Positions 18,101 through 25,778 of a DNA stretch of 64,000 bases are shown here, one piece after another; the first letter of the stretch is position 1, and each line of letters starts with the position of its first letter. The translations under genes and the position numbers were made by a program. This stretch comes from Rhodanobacter sp. C05 (lineage in GTDB: Bacteria; Pseudomonadota; Gammaproteobacteria; Xanthomonadales; Rhodanobacteraceae). Under the pieces are notes generated by a model that was given only the letters and a program-made list of their open reading frames with translations, was not told the origin of the DNA and did no database searches. Where the stretch lies: the NCBI RefSeq assembly GCF_002001165.1, contig NZ_MUNQ01000026.1, positions 62,001 through 126,000 on the forward strand, given 5' to 3'.

Positions 18101-18613
18101 ATGCATCGCAATACCCTGCTTGCTTCCACGCTGGCCGTGCTGATGGCCGGAGCAACTTCGTTCGCCATGGCCCAGGACGCGCCGCCACCGCCGCCTTCAG
18201 CCGGCCCCGCACCGTCCATGCATGCGGCGCCGAAGGCGCATGGCGATCATCATGGCTTCGACATGCATCAGCGCAGTTTCGGCAACGAGCACAGTGGCGT
18301 GATCGGTGACCTGCGTGGTCTTGAACGGTTGTACATGCAGGCCGGTCGCAGCAAGGATCTGACCGCGCTGTACAACGATGTGCTGGCGAAATCGCAGGAT
18401 CCGCGCGTGCGCGATTATGTCTACCAGCACCTGGCTCGCCTGCAGGCACGACCGACCAACGTGGATCAGGCGATCGCCACACTGCGCAAGGGACTGGACG
18501 AAAACCTCGCCAACGAGGCGAAAATGCGTGCCGAGCACGACAAGATGCGTGATGCCTGGAAGCAGCACGCTGGTGCACCGATGCCGCCAGCACCGGCACC
18601 AGCGGCCCAGTAA
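18101..18613 (+). CDS. Exported His/Pro-rich protein of unknown function
   Basis: A 170-residue protein with a signal peptide (hydrophobic residues 5-22, cut after SFAMA). A Pro-rich stretch (PPPPPS) follows, then a His-rich segment HGDHHGFDMH near residues 46-56, then a helical domain (RGLERLYMQAGRSKDLTALY and a TPR-like VDQAIATLRKG) and an Ala/Pro tail. The His cluster could bind metal. AAGGAG precedes the ATG by seven bases. I do not recognise a named family. A strong hairpin follows the stop codon. Confidence 0.7.
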   Translation: MHRNTLLASTLAVLMAGATSFAMAQDAPPPPPSAGPAPSMHAAPKAHGDHHGFDMHQRSFGNEHSGVIGDLRGLERLYMQAGRSKDLTALYNDVLAKSQDPRVRDYVYQHLARLQARPTNVDQAIATLRKGLDENLANEAKMRAEHDKMRDAWKQHAGAPMPPAPAPAAQ

Positions 18614-18635
18614 GGTTTGCGAGTTTCGGAACTGG

Positions 18636-18666
18636 CTGCGCGATGGCCTGAGCCATCGCGCAGTTT
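18636..18666. terminator. Bidirectional hairpin terminator between convergent genes
   Basis: CTGCGCGATGGC (18636-18647), a CTGA loop, and GCCATCGCGCAG (18652-18663) form a perfect 12-bp stem, followed by TTT on the plus strand. It lies between the ends of the His-rich gene (18613) and mazG (18666), so it can serve both. Confidence 0.75.
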
Positions 18667-19490
18667 CATGATCCGCGTTCGATTGCCTTGGCGCGTTGCC
18701 ACAGCTGCTCCTGCTCGGCGAGCGTATGCTCACCGAACGCACCACCCTCAGCCGTCGCCAGTTGCTCCATCTGCCGGAAACGCCGCTCGAACTTCGCGTT
18801 GGCATGGCGCAGCGCACGCGAGAAATCGACCTTGGCATGGCGCGCCAGATTCACCATCACGAACAGCACGTCGCCGATTTCATCTTCCAGCCGCGCCGGA
18901 TCGGCACCGTTGGCGAATTCAGCACGCACCTCGTCCACTTCCTCGGCCAGCTTGGCCAGTACCGGCTGCGGATCGGTCCAGTCGAAACCCGTGCTGGCTG
19001 CGCGTTGCTGCAGTTTCAATGCGCGTTTCCACTCAGGCAAGCCCGAAGAGACGCCAGCCAGTGCACTGGTATCGTCCGGCTCGCCCTTGGTCGCGCGTTC
19101 GGCTGTCTTGATGTCTTCCCATGCCTGCTTCTGTGCCTCGGCATCGGCATAGCGCACGTCACCGAACACATGCGGATGGCGTCGGCGCATCTTGCTGCTG
19201 ATCGCATCGGCGACGTCGGCGAAGTCGAACAGCCCAGCCTCCTGCGCCATCTGCGCATGGAACACTACCTGCAGCAGCAGATCGCCCAGCTCGTCGCGGA
19301 GGTCATCGAAATCGCCGCGATCGATCGCATCGGCGACCTCGTAGGCTTCCTCGATCGTATACGGCGCTATTGAAGCGAAATCCTGCTGTACGTCCCACGG
19401 ACAACCGCGCTCGGGATCTCGCAAACGCGCCATGATGGCGAGCAGGTCATCGAGGCTGTAGCGGCGGTCGTCGCTCATCAAATCATTCAC
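18666..19490 (-). CDS. mazG: Nucleoside triphosphate pyrophosphohydrolase MazG
   Basis: A 274-residue all-alpha NTP pyrophosphatase with two MazG repeats, each with the ExxE-x(n)-ExxD metal motif: EEAYEVADAIDRGDFDDLRDELGD near residues 39-62 and KLAEEVDEVRAEF with EDEIGD near residues 176-205. It hydrolyses (d)NTPs to monophosphates and lowers ppGpp in E. coli. It overlaps the upstream cysQ gene by eight bases. An internal ATG at 19478 could be used instead. First downstream member of a minus-strand run of housecleaning hydrolases. Confidence 0.93.
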   Translation of the reverse strand: MNDLMSDDRRYSLDDLLAIMARLRDPERGCPWDVQQDFASIAPYTIEEAYEVADAIDRGDFDDLRDELGDLLLQVVFHAQMAQEAGLFDFADVADAISSKMRRRHPHVFGDVRYADAEAQKQAWEDIKTAERATKGEPDDTSALAGVSSGLPEWKRALKLQQRAASTGFDWTDPQPVLAKLAEEVDEVRAEFANGADPARLEDEIGDVLFVMVNLARHAKVDFSRALRHANAKFERRFRQMEQLATAEGGAFGEHTLAEQEQLWQRAKAIERGS

Positions 19491-20298
19491 AACCAGCTGT
19501 ACGCAACCGCGCTGCCCAGTCGACCGAGGGATCGCCGACTGCGATGAATTCGGGATTGAGCAGCGACTCGCCGCGGTTGTAGCGAAACATCCGCCCCTGC
19601 AGGTCCATCACCGCGCCACCGGCTTCCTGCAGCACGCATTGTGCGGCGGCCGTATCCCACTCGCTGGTGGGTCCGAGCCGCAGATAGGCGTCCGCCGCGC
19701 CACGCGCGATCAGGCAGAACTTCAGCGAGGAACCCAGCGGCACCAGCTGATGATCCGCACCAAGCAGAGCCTGCAACATGGAGTCCTGCAGGCTGCCATG
19801 CGAACGGCTGCCGGCCAGCACCGGTGGCTGCGCCAGCGCGCGTGCATGGAGGCGTTGCCAGTCGCCACCGGCCTGCGCCTGCAACCACGCACCATGACCG
19901 CGCTCGGCGATATACAACTCGCCAGTCACAGGTGCCAGCACCACGCCCAGCACGGACTGGTGATCGTCGATCAACGCGATGTTGACGGTGAATTCGCCGT
20001 TGCGCTTCACGAATTCGCGGGTGCCATCGAGCGGGTCGACCAGCCAGTAGCGTGACCAGTGCTGGCGCTCGGACCAGGCCAGCGCCTTGGCCTCTTCCGA
20101 CAACACCGGCAGCGCCGGATCGAGCTTGGCCAGTGCGCTCATGATGACCTGCTGCGCCGCCAGATCCGCCGCCGTCAGTGGCGACGCGTCCGCCTTGGTC
20201 TGTACCGCGAAGTCGCTGTGATAGATCGCCAGGATGGCCTCACCGGCAGCGCGGGCGATCTCGCCGATCTGCCGGGCAAATGCAGGAGCCGTACTCAT
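19483..20298 (-). CDS. cysQ: 3'(2'),5'-bisphosphate nucleotidase CysQ
   Basis: A 271-residue IMPase-fold phosphatase that removes the 3'-phosphate of PAP/PAPS, products of sulfate assimilation. Signatures: VLSEEAKAL (Glu metal ligand), YWLVDPLDGTREFVKRNGEFTVNIAL near residues 83-108 and SEWDTAAAQCVLQEAGG near residues 210-226. The REFxxRNGEFTVNIAL string is typical of CysQ rather than SuhB. Gene ends overlap mazG (eight bases) and nudE (four bases), so the three are tightly coupled. Confidence 0.93.
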   Translation of the reverse strand: MSTAPAFARQIGEIARAAGEAILAIYHSDFAVQTKADASPLTAADLAAQQVIMSALAKLDPALPVLSEEAKALAWSERQHWSRYWLVDPLDGTREFVKRNGEFTVNIALIDDHQSVLGVVLAPVTGELYIAERGHGAWLQAQAGGDWQRLHARALAQPPVLAGSRSHGSLQDSMLQALLGADHQLVPLGSSLKFCLIARGAADAYLRLGPTSEWDTAAAQCVLQEAGGAVMDLQGRMFRYNRGESLLNPEFIAVGDPSVDWAARLRTAGCE

Positions 20299-20852
20299 GC
20301 GCGCTGAAAGCGCCCGGCGAGATATTCGCGGGCCATGAACAGCGCGGCGATCGAGCGCCCTTCGGTCACGTCATCGCGACCAAGCAAGGTATGCAGTTCT
20401 GACATCTTCCACGGCACCACATCGAGTTCCTCGGGTTCATCGCCGATCAGCCGCTCGGGATACAGATCCTGCGCCAGCACCACATGCGCCATATGCGTCA
20501 TGTACGAGGGCGACAACGACAGGTTGTGCAGGATTTTCAGCCGGCGCGCGCCGTAACCGATCTCTTCCTTCAACTCGCGCTCGGCGCCCTGCTCGGCCGT
20601 CTCGTCCTGATCCAGCCGGCCCTTCGGCAGGCCGAGTTCGTAACGGCCTACGCCGGCGCCGTATTCGCGCACCAGCAGCACGGTCTCGTCGTCGAGCATC
20701 GGCACGATGATCACCGCACCAAGGCCACCGCCCTTCAGACGCTCGTAGGTGCGGCGTTCGCCGTTGGAAAATTCCAGATCGAGCTGCTCGACATGCAGGA
20801 AGTGGCTGTTGTCGACGTCACGCGTGGCATGGATGATCGGTGGCTTGCGCAT
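20295..20852 (-). CDS. nudE: ADP compounds hydrolase NudE
   Basis: A 185-residue Nudix hydrolase. The Nudix box is complete: GLPKGRLDQDETAEQGAERELKEEIG, residues about 74-99, contains the Gx5Ex7REUxEExGU pattern. NudE hydrolyses ADP-ribose, NADH and Ap3A to AMP. Conserved cysQ-nudE linkage is well known in gammaproteobacteria. It overlaps cysQ by four bases. Confidence 0.93.
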   Translation of the reverse strand: MRKPPIIHATRDVDNSHFLHVEQLDLEFSNGERRTYERLKGGGLGAVIIVPMLDDETVLLVREYGAGVGRYELGLPKGRLDQDETAEQGAERELKEEIGYGARRLKILHNLSLSPSYMTHMAHVVLAQDLYPERLIGDEPEELDVVPWKMSELHTLLGRDDVTEGRSIAALFMAREYLAGRFQRA

Positions 20853-20891
20853 CCGGCCATTCTAGCGCGGCGGTCGCCTCGACGCAGGCAG

Positions 20892-21686
20892 TCATGGCGC
20901 CGTGCCGGCATCCCTGTGCAACCGCTGCAACGCCTGCCGGTGGATCGCCGGCGTGCCGGCCAGCACGCTGTGCGTATCGAGCGTCAAGGGTGCGCCGTCC
21001 AGATCGGTGAACACACCCCCGGCCTCGCGCACGATAACCGCCAGAGCAGCGATATCGAGGATATTCACGTCCGACTCGATCACCAGATCCAGCGAGCCAC
21101 GAGCGAGCAGGTGGTAATGGCAGAAATCGCCGTAGCCGCGGATACGGTTGCTGTCGCGGATCAGCGCGCCGAGTGCATCCCAGCGTGCATCGGCGGTCAG
21201 CGTCTTGACGTTGCCAGTGGAAATCGATGCCTCGCTGATCGCGCTGGTGTCCGCTACCCGCACACGCTCGCCATCGAGCCAAGCGCCGCCGCCTGCGCTG
21301 GCCCACATGGTCTCGCCGTAGATCGGCGCACTGGACACGCCAAGTACCAGTTCGTTGCCATCCATCAAGGCAATCTGGGTGGAGAAGAACGGCGTACGCC
21401 GCACAAAGCTCTTGGTTCCGTCGAGCGGATCGACCAGCCACAGCGGGCCACCACGCTCACCTTCGAGTCCGAACTCCTCGCCATAGATCGCCGCCTGCGG
21501 CAACGCCGCCTGCAGGATCTGCCGGATCGCGCGCTCGGCCTCACGATCGGCAACCGTCACCGGCGTGGCATCAGGTTTCAGCTCCACTTCGACACCGCGG
21601 TGCCAGTAGTGCCGGATCACTTCGGCGGCTGCGGAGGCCGCTTCGCGTGCGGCAGTCAGCGCCGATACGGCCGTCTCGGGATTCAT
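20892..21686 (-). CDS. Inositol monophosphatase family protein (possible histidinol-phosphatase)
   Basis: A 264-residue member of the IMPase superfamily and the third in this window. Motifs: YGEEFGLEG (metal Glu), LWLVDPLDGTKSFVRRTPFFSTQIAL near residues 84-110, and an IDIAALAVIVREAGG region where SuhB has WD-AAG; here the Asp of the WD pair appears as LDIAA. The substrate could be histidinol phosphate (HisN type), inositol phosphate or another sugar phosphate. Its start overlaps the gspN stop by four bases. Confidence 0.85.
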   Translation of the reverse strand: MNPETAVSALTAAREAASAAAEVIRHYWHRGVEVELKPDATPVTVADREAERAIRQILQAALPQAAIYGEEFGLEGERGGPLWLVDPLDGTKSFVRRTPFFSTQIALMDGNELVLGVSSAPIYGETMWASAGGGAWLDGERVRVADTSAISEASISTGNVKTLTADARWDALGALIRDSNRIRGYGDFCHYHLLARGSLDLVIESDVNILDIAALAVIVREAGGVFTDLDGAPLTLDTHSVLAGTPAIHRQALQRLHRDAGTAP

Positions 21687-22489
21687 CGTGGTTTCGTGCC
21701 CTGGTTGGTGGCAGCCGCGCCAGGCAAAGTGCCCGCCAGTCCGCCGCTGCGTTGGATATGTATATCGCCTTTGGCATCCGGCTGACCCAGCCCGGCCAGC
21801 CAATGGCGTAAAGCCGGATCAGGCTGTCGGGCATGCAGCGTCGCGTCCAGCCGCCAGCCCAGCGGACTCAGTTGCAGCTGGCCATCGACCTGCAGCGGTC
21901 CATGCCCGTCATCATGCCATTGCGCCTGGATCACGCCTTCCTGCGCCTGCGCCTGTCCCTGCAGATCGCCCAGGACCACATCGCCATTCCGTGTGTGCAT
22001 GATGGCGCTCTTCCATCGCACCTGCGCCTGCAGTTGCAGCGGCCAGCCACCCTGCAGCAAGGCATGGTCAACCGTCAGCAGCAGTTCACCACGCGGCTGA
22101 CCCTGCGGCAGATTCACTGGAGGCAGGAGTGCCGCGAGTTCGACGCGCATGTTCATCCCGCTCCATTCGATCCGGTGGTCGGGCAATCCCTGCATTTCGC
22201 CCGAAAAATCGAGCAGCGGTCCGTGCAGATTCAACTGTGTTTGCACTTGCCCGAACAGCGCTCGACGCGACAACGTCCATTCCAGTTGACCCAGTTGGTG
22301 ACCGGTGGGCATCACCACCTGGCCGGCGCGGCCCTCCCACAGCGAACCCTGCACTTGCTGCAGGCGCAACCCATGCAGTTGTGGCCCGATCCACGGCAGC
22401 ACCCAGCGTACCGGCAGAAACCACAGCACCAGTGCCAAGGCCAGGACCAGCACGCCGAGGCCGATCAAGAATTTTCGCAGGTACTTCAA
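21683..22489 (-). CDS. gspN: Type II secretion system protein N (GspN)
   Basis: A 268-residue protein with a single N-terminal membrane helix (about residues 8-26, FLIGLGVLVLALALVLWFLP) and a periplasmic beta-rich body of GspN type (VQGSLWEGRAGQV, LEWTLSRRALFG, GWRLDATLHAR). It belongs to the general secretion pathway apparatus, though no other gsp gene is in the window. No ATG gives a sensible N-terminus; I chose TTG at 22489, just before KYLRKFLIG. An ATG at 22642 would run past the bioA start on the other strand and is unlikely. Confidence 0.72.
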   Translation of the reverse strand: MKYLRKFLIGLGVLVLALALVLWFLPVRWVLPWIGPQLHGLRLQQVQGSLWEGRAGQVVMPTGHQLGQLEWTLSRRALFGQVQTQLNLHGPLLDFSGEMQGLPDHRIEWSGMNMRVELAALLPPVNLPQGQPRGELLLTVDHALLQGGWPLQLQAQVRWKSAIMHTRNGDVVLGDLQGQAQAQEGVIQAQWHDDGHGPLQVDGQLQLSPLGWRLDATLHARQPDPALRHWLAGLGQPDAKGDIHIQRSGGLAGTLPGAAATNQGTKPR

Positions 22490-22555
22490 CGTCGATTCCC
22501 GGGATGATCCATGTGCGGGCTTGAGCGCCCATCCTGGAGCGTCGATGATAGCCGC

Positions 22556-23920
22556 ATGACCATCCCCGCAAGCAGCAATGTCGCGCTCGCCGCACGCGAT
22601 CTGAAACACCTGTGGCATCCCTGTACCCAGATGCACGATCACGAGAGCGTACCCATGGTGCCGATCGTGCGCGGCGAAGGTGCCTGGCTGATCGACGCCG
22701 ACGGCCGTCGCTACCTCGATGGCATCAGCTCATGGTGGACGAACCTGTTCGGCCATGCCAACCCACGCATCGCCGCCGCGCTGGCTGCGCAGGCGACCAC
22801 GCTTGAGCACGTGATCTTCGCCGGCTTCACCCACAAGCCTGCAATCGAACTGGCCGAGGAACTGGTACGCATCACGCCGCCCGGGCTGGATCGCGTGTTC
22901 TACGCGGACAATGGCTCGGCGGCGATCGAAGTGGCGCTGAAGATGAGCTTCCATTACTGGCTCAACCAGGGCCATGGCGAGAAGACTCGCTTCATCGCGC
23001 TCAGCGGCAGTTACCACGGCGAGACGCTGGGCGCGCTGTCGGTCAGCGATGTTGCGCTATACCGCAAGACCTATGCACCGCTGCTGCTGACGCCATTTCT
23101 CGCGCCATCGCCAGATGCGTATTTGGGTGAACCTGGCGAGTCGCCTGAACAAACTGCCATGCGTCGGCTTGGCGAAATGCGCGCGCTGCTGGAAAGTCAC
23201 ACCCACGAGACCTGCGCGGTGATCGTCGAACCGCTGGTGCAGTGCGCTGGTGGCATGCGCATGTATCACCCCAGTTACCTGACAGGCTTGCGTGCGCTGT
23301 GCGACGAGTTCGCGGTGCACTTCATCGCGGACGAGATCGCCGTGGGCTTCGGCCGCACCGGCACGCTGTTCGCCTGCGGGCAGGCCAATGTAACGCCGGA
23401 TTTCATGTGCCTGTCGAAAGGGCTCACCGGTGGCTTCCTGCCATTGTCGGCGGTACTCACCACCACCGAAATCTACGAGGCGTTCTACGCGGAATACGGC
23501 GCCGGCAAGGCGTTTCTGCATTCGCATAGCTATACCGGCAACCCGCTGGCTTGCCGAGTGGCGCTGGAGACCTTGGCGATCTTCCGTGACGAACCGGTAC
23601 TCGAACGCAATCGCCAGCTCGCCGCGCACCTCGCCAGGCGCCTCGAACCATTTCGCGACCATCCAAATGTCGCTGACGTGCGTCAGGCCGGCATGATCGC
23701 CGCGATCGAACTGATCGCCGACAAAGCCCGTCGCCGCCCATTTCCGGTGGCGGAGCGGCGCGGTCTGCGCGTGTACTTGCATGGACTTCAGCATGGCGTG
23801 CTGCTGCGTCCACTCGGTGATGTGGTGTATTTCATGCCGCCCTACGTCGTCAGCGAGGCCGAGATCGACCTGCTGGTGGACGTGGCGATTGCCGGCATCG
23901 AACGCGCAGTGGCGAACTGA
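22556..23920 (+). CDS. bioA: Adenosylmethionine-8-amino-7-oxononanoate aminotransferase BioA
   Basis: A 454-residue class III PLP aminotransferase that makes 7,8-diaminopelargonate in biotin synthesis using SAM as amino donor. Motifs: HLWHPCTQM at the N-terminus, DGISSWWTNLFGH, SGSYHGETLGALS, FIADEIAVGFGRTG and the PLP-lysine region CLSKGLTGGFLPLS near residue 285. No other bio gene is adjacent. It is divergent from gspN with a 66-base gap; no BirA operator was recognised. Confidence 0.95.
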   Translation: MTIPASSNVALAARDLKHLWHPCTQMHDHESVPMVPIVRGEGAWLIDADGRRYLDGISSWWTNLFGHANPRIAAALAAQATTLEHVIFAGFTHKPAIELAEELVRITPPGLDRVFYADNGSAAIEVALKMSFHYWLNQGHGEKTRFIALSGSYHGETLGALSVSDVALYRKTYAPLLLTPFLAPSPDAYLGEPGESPEQTAMRRLGEMRALLESHTHETCAVIVEPLVQCAGGMRMYHPSYLTGLRALCDEFAVHFIADEIAVGFGRTGTLFACGQANVTPDFMCLSKGLTGGFLPLSAVLTTTEIYEAFYAEYGAGKAFLHSHSYTGNPLACRVALETLAIFRDEPVLERNRQLAAHLARRLEPFRDHPNVADVRQAGMIAAIELIADKARRRPFPVAERRGLRVYLHGLQHGVLLRPLGDVVYFMPPYVVSEAEIDLLVDVAIAGIERAVAN

Positions 23921-23944
23921 ACTGCAGCCTCACCGTCGAAAGCC

Positions 23945-23969
23945 TCACTGAGAAGTACGGCCTCAGTGA
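23945..23969. terminator. Small hairpin between convergent bioA and a secreted-protein gene
   Basis: TCACTGAG (23945-23952) and CTCAGTGA (23962-23969) form a perfect 8-bp stem that covers the stop codon of the minus-strand gene. No T run follows, so termination is uncertain. Confidence 0.3.
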
Positions 23970-24286
23970 ATGGACGGATCGAGCATGCGCAGGGCCTGCG
24001 CATTGTTGATCGCACCTGTGTTCCGCAACTCCTGCTGGGAATAGCTGCGCCCAGTTACCGCCTGCAGACATTGCCCTTTCTTCGCCGGAATCAGGCTGCC
24101 GGTATTGCGGATGCACAGACGATCACCCGGCTTGATGACTTGATGGTCCTGGCTGGCACTGGCTTGGCTGGAGGACATGTTGTCGCTCGGACTGGCCGCC
24201 TGCGCGGGTGCACTCTGGGCGACAGCCAGTGCGCTGACGCCGAGGCTGACAGCCAGTGCGAGCGAAATGACAGTTGTCTTGAGCAT
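23963..24286 (-). CDS. Small exported protein of unknown function
   Basis: A 107-residue protein with a signal peptide (MLKTTVISLALAVSLGVSAL ending before AVAQS). The mature part has a Ser/Ala/Gln-rich segment (about residues 30-50), then KPGDRLCIRNTGSLIPAKKGQCLQAV with two Cys that could form a disulfide, and a C-terminal SYSQQELRNTGAINNAQALRML. No family recognised. It is expected in the periplasm or outside. The ATG at 24286 has AGGTG a few bases upstream. It is divergent from rsmE. Confidence 0.6.
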   Translation of the reverse strand: MLKTTVISLALAVSLGVSALAVAQSAPAQAASPSDNMSSSQASASQDHQVIKPGDRLCIRNTGSLIPAKKGQCLQAVTGRSYSQQELRNTGAINNAQALRMLDPSIH

Positions 24287-24471
24287 GGCGTACACCTCGT
24301 TGATACCTGCATGAGTTGCTCCAGCATCCTGCCCCCACCGCAGCCGACAAGCAAGGCATGCCATGCGGGCATCTCGCCGGCATTCAGCTAACCGGTTGTC
24401 TGCTGCGTTTTGAACGCCTTCACCCCGTCGCCTCCGCTATGCTTGTGTTTTTGCACGATCGCGACGTCCGC

Positions 24472-25206
24472 ATGCGCACCATCCGTATTCATGTTGCCCT
24501 GCCACTTGCCGTCAATACCGAACTGGCGCTTCCACTACAGGCCAGCGAACACGTATCGCGCGTACTGCGCCTCACCGCAAGCGATCCACTGACCCTGTTC
24601 AATGGTGACGGCAGCGACTATCCGGCGACCATCCAGGCCGTCGGAAAACGCGAAGTTGTGGTACGGGTGGATGCACGACATGAACTCGCCAATGAATCCC
24701 CGCTGCCGTTGACCCTGGCGCAGGGAGTCGCCCGAGGCGAGAAGATGGATCTGATCGTGCAGAAAGCGACCGAGCTTGGCGTAGCGCGCATCGTGCCGTT
24801 GCTGACCGAGCGTTCGGAAGTGAAGCTGGATGCCACCCGGGCGGAAAAGCGGCTGGCGCACTGGCGCGCGGTGGCGGCCAGCGCCTGTGAGCAGAGTGGT
24901 CGTGCGCGTCTGCCCGAGATCATCCCGACACTGTCATTGCCGCTATGGCTGGACAGCCTGCGCAAAGATGACGCGCTGCGCCTGGCACTGCTGCCGGAGG
25001 CTGCATGCTCATCCCGCGAACTGCGCTTTACGTCAGCCGGAGGCCTGCTGGTGGTGGGCCCCGAGGGTGGTTTGGGCGAGCGCGACATTGGCGCCTTGAC
25101 TGCGGCAGGCTTTGAGGGGCTCAGGCTGGGGCCGCGAATCCTGCGCACCGAGACGGCCGGGCTGGCCGCACTCGCAGCGCTGCAGGCTCTGCACGGCGAC
25201 GGTTAA
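24472..25206 (+). CDS. rsmE: 16S rRNA (uracil(1498)-N(3))-methyltransferase RsmE
   Basis: A 244-residue SPOUT methyltransferase. After the PUA-like N-terminal domain (residues 1-75, with SEHVSRVLRLTASDPLTLFNG), the catalytic knot shows GVAR-KMDLIVQKATELGVARIVPL near residues 85-115 and GPEGGLGERDI with LGPRILRTETAG near residues 197-235. It methylates U1498 of 16S rRNA. A TATGCT -10-like string lies at 24438-24443. The chosen ATG precedes RIHVALPL, the family-typical opening. Confidence 0.93.
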   Translation: MRTIRIHVALPLAVNTELALPLQASEHVSRVLRLTASDPLTLFNGDGSDYPATIQAVGKREVVVRVDARHELANESPLPLTLAQGVARGEKMDLIVQKATELGVARIVPLLTERSEVKLDATRAEKRLAHWRAVAASACEQSGRARLPEIIPTLSLPLWLDSLRKDDALRLALLPEAACSSRELRFTSAGGLLVVGPEGGLGERDIGALTAAGFEGLRLGPRILRTETAGLAALAALQALHGDG

Positions 25207-25241
25207 GTCAGCCGTCGTCGGCATCACCCGGTGAAATGGCC

Positions 25242-25778
25242 TCAGCCTTCGATGCCGGTGGACTCGTCTGATCCTGCCGATTCTGCGGATTCCGCCGGAA
25301 CCGCCTGATCGGCGGCATCTTGCAAGCGGTGCAGCTCGGCCTCGATCCACTCCAGATCCGGAATCATGGCAACGTCATCGCGCACCAATACCTGCGCCCG
25401 CACACCCGGCGGCAACTCGCTGCCGTCGTGGGTGGGGATGATCAATTCGGCGTTCAACGTGGTAAGGCGCGGGAAACCCTGCGTCAACACTGCGATGAAC
25501 GGCAACTTGGGGTTGCCACCAAGCGCTTTCAGCACGGCCACGCGTACGCTCAGCTCGGCATCACCTTCCTCGGTACCAGCCAGTTGAGTAAACGACACCA
25601 GCGGCACACGCCAACCACGCCAGGCGATACGGCCAAGTACCCAGGCCGGCGCACCGGGCAACGGCTCGGGTTTGCTCTGGGTGATCACCTCGGCAATGGT
25701 GGCATTGGGCAGCAGCAGACGCTGGTTGCCGACCGGCACCAGTACGCAGCGGATTTCACGCGGCAGCGGATCACTCAT
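25242..25778 (-). CDS. chpC: CheW-like adaptor of the Chp system (ChpC)
   Basis: A 178-residue CheW-domain protein: REIRCVLVPVGNQRLLLPNATIAEVI opens the fold and VLGRIAWRGWRVPLVSF marks the conserved core. In Pseudomonas, ChpC is the second CheW-like protein at the distal end of the pilGHIJK-chpABC cluster and links additional receptors to ChpA. The C-terminal tail (about residues 155-178) is acidic/Ser-rich and disordered. It overlaps chpB by four bases and is the last gene of the operon. Confidence 0.82.
   Translation of the reverse strand: MSDPLPREIRCVLVPVGNQRLLLPNATIAEVITQSKPEPLPGAPAWVLGRIAWRGWRVPLVSFTQLAGTEEGDAELSVRVAVLKALGGNPKLPFIAVLTQGFPRLTTLNAELIIPTHDGSELPPGVRAQVLVRDDVAMIPDLEWIEAELHRLQDAADQAVPAESAESAGSDESTGIEG

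Noticed and set aside
22489-22642. GspN start extended to the ATG at 22642
   Set aside because: It would overlap the bioA start on the other strand and add a non-conserved N-terminus ahead of the membrane anchor.
11475-24400. Shared AGCTAACCGGTTG string at about 11471 and 24387
   Set aside because: A 13-base match between two sites is expected by chance in 64 kb; no common context.
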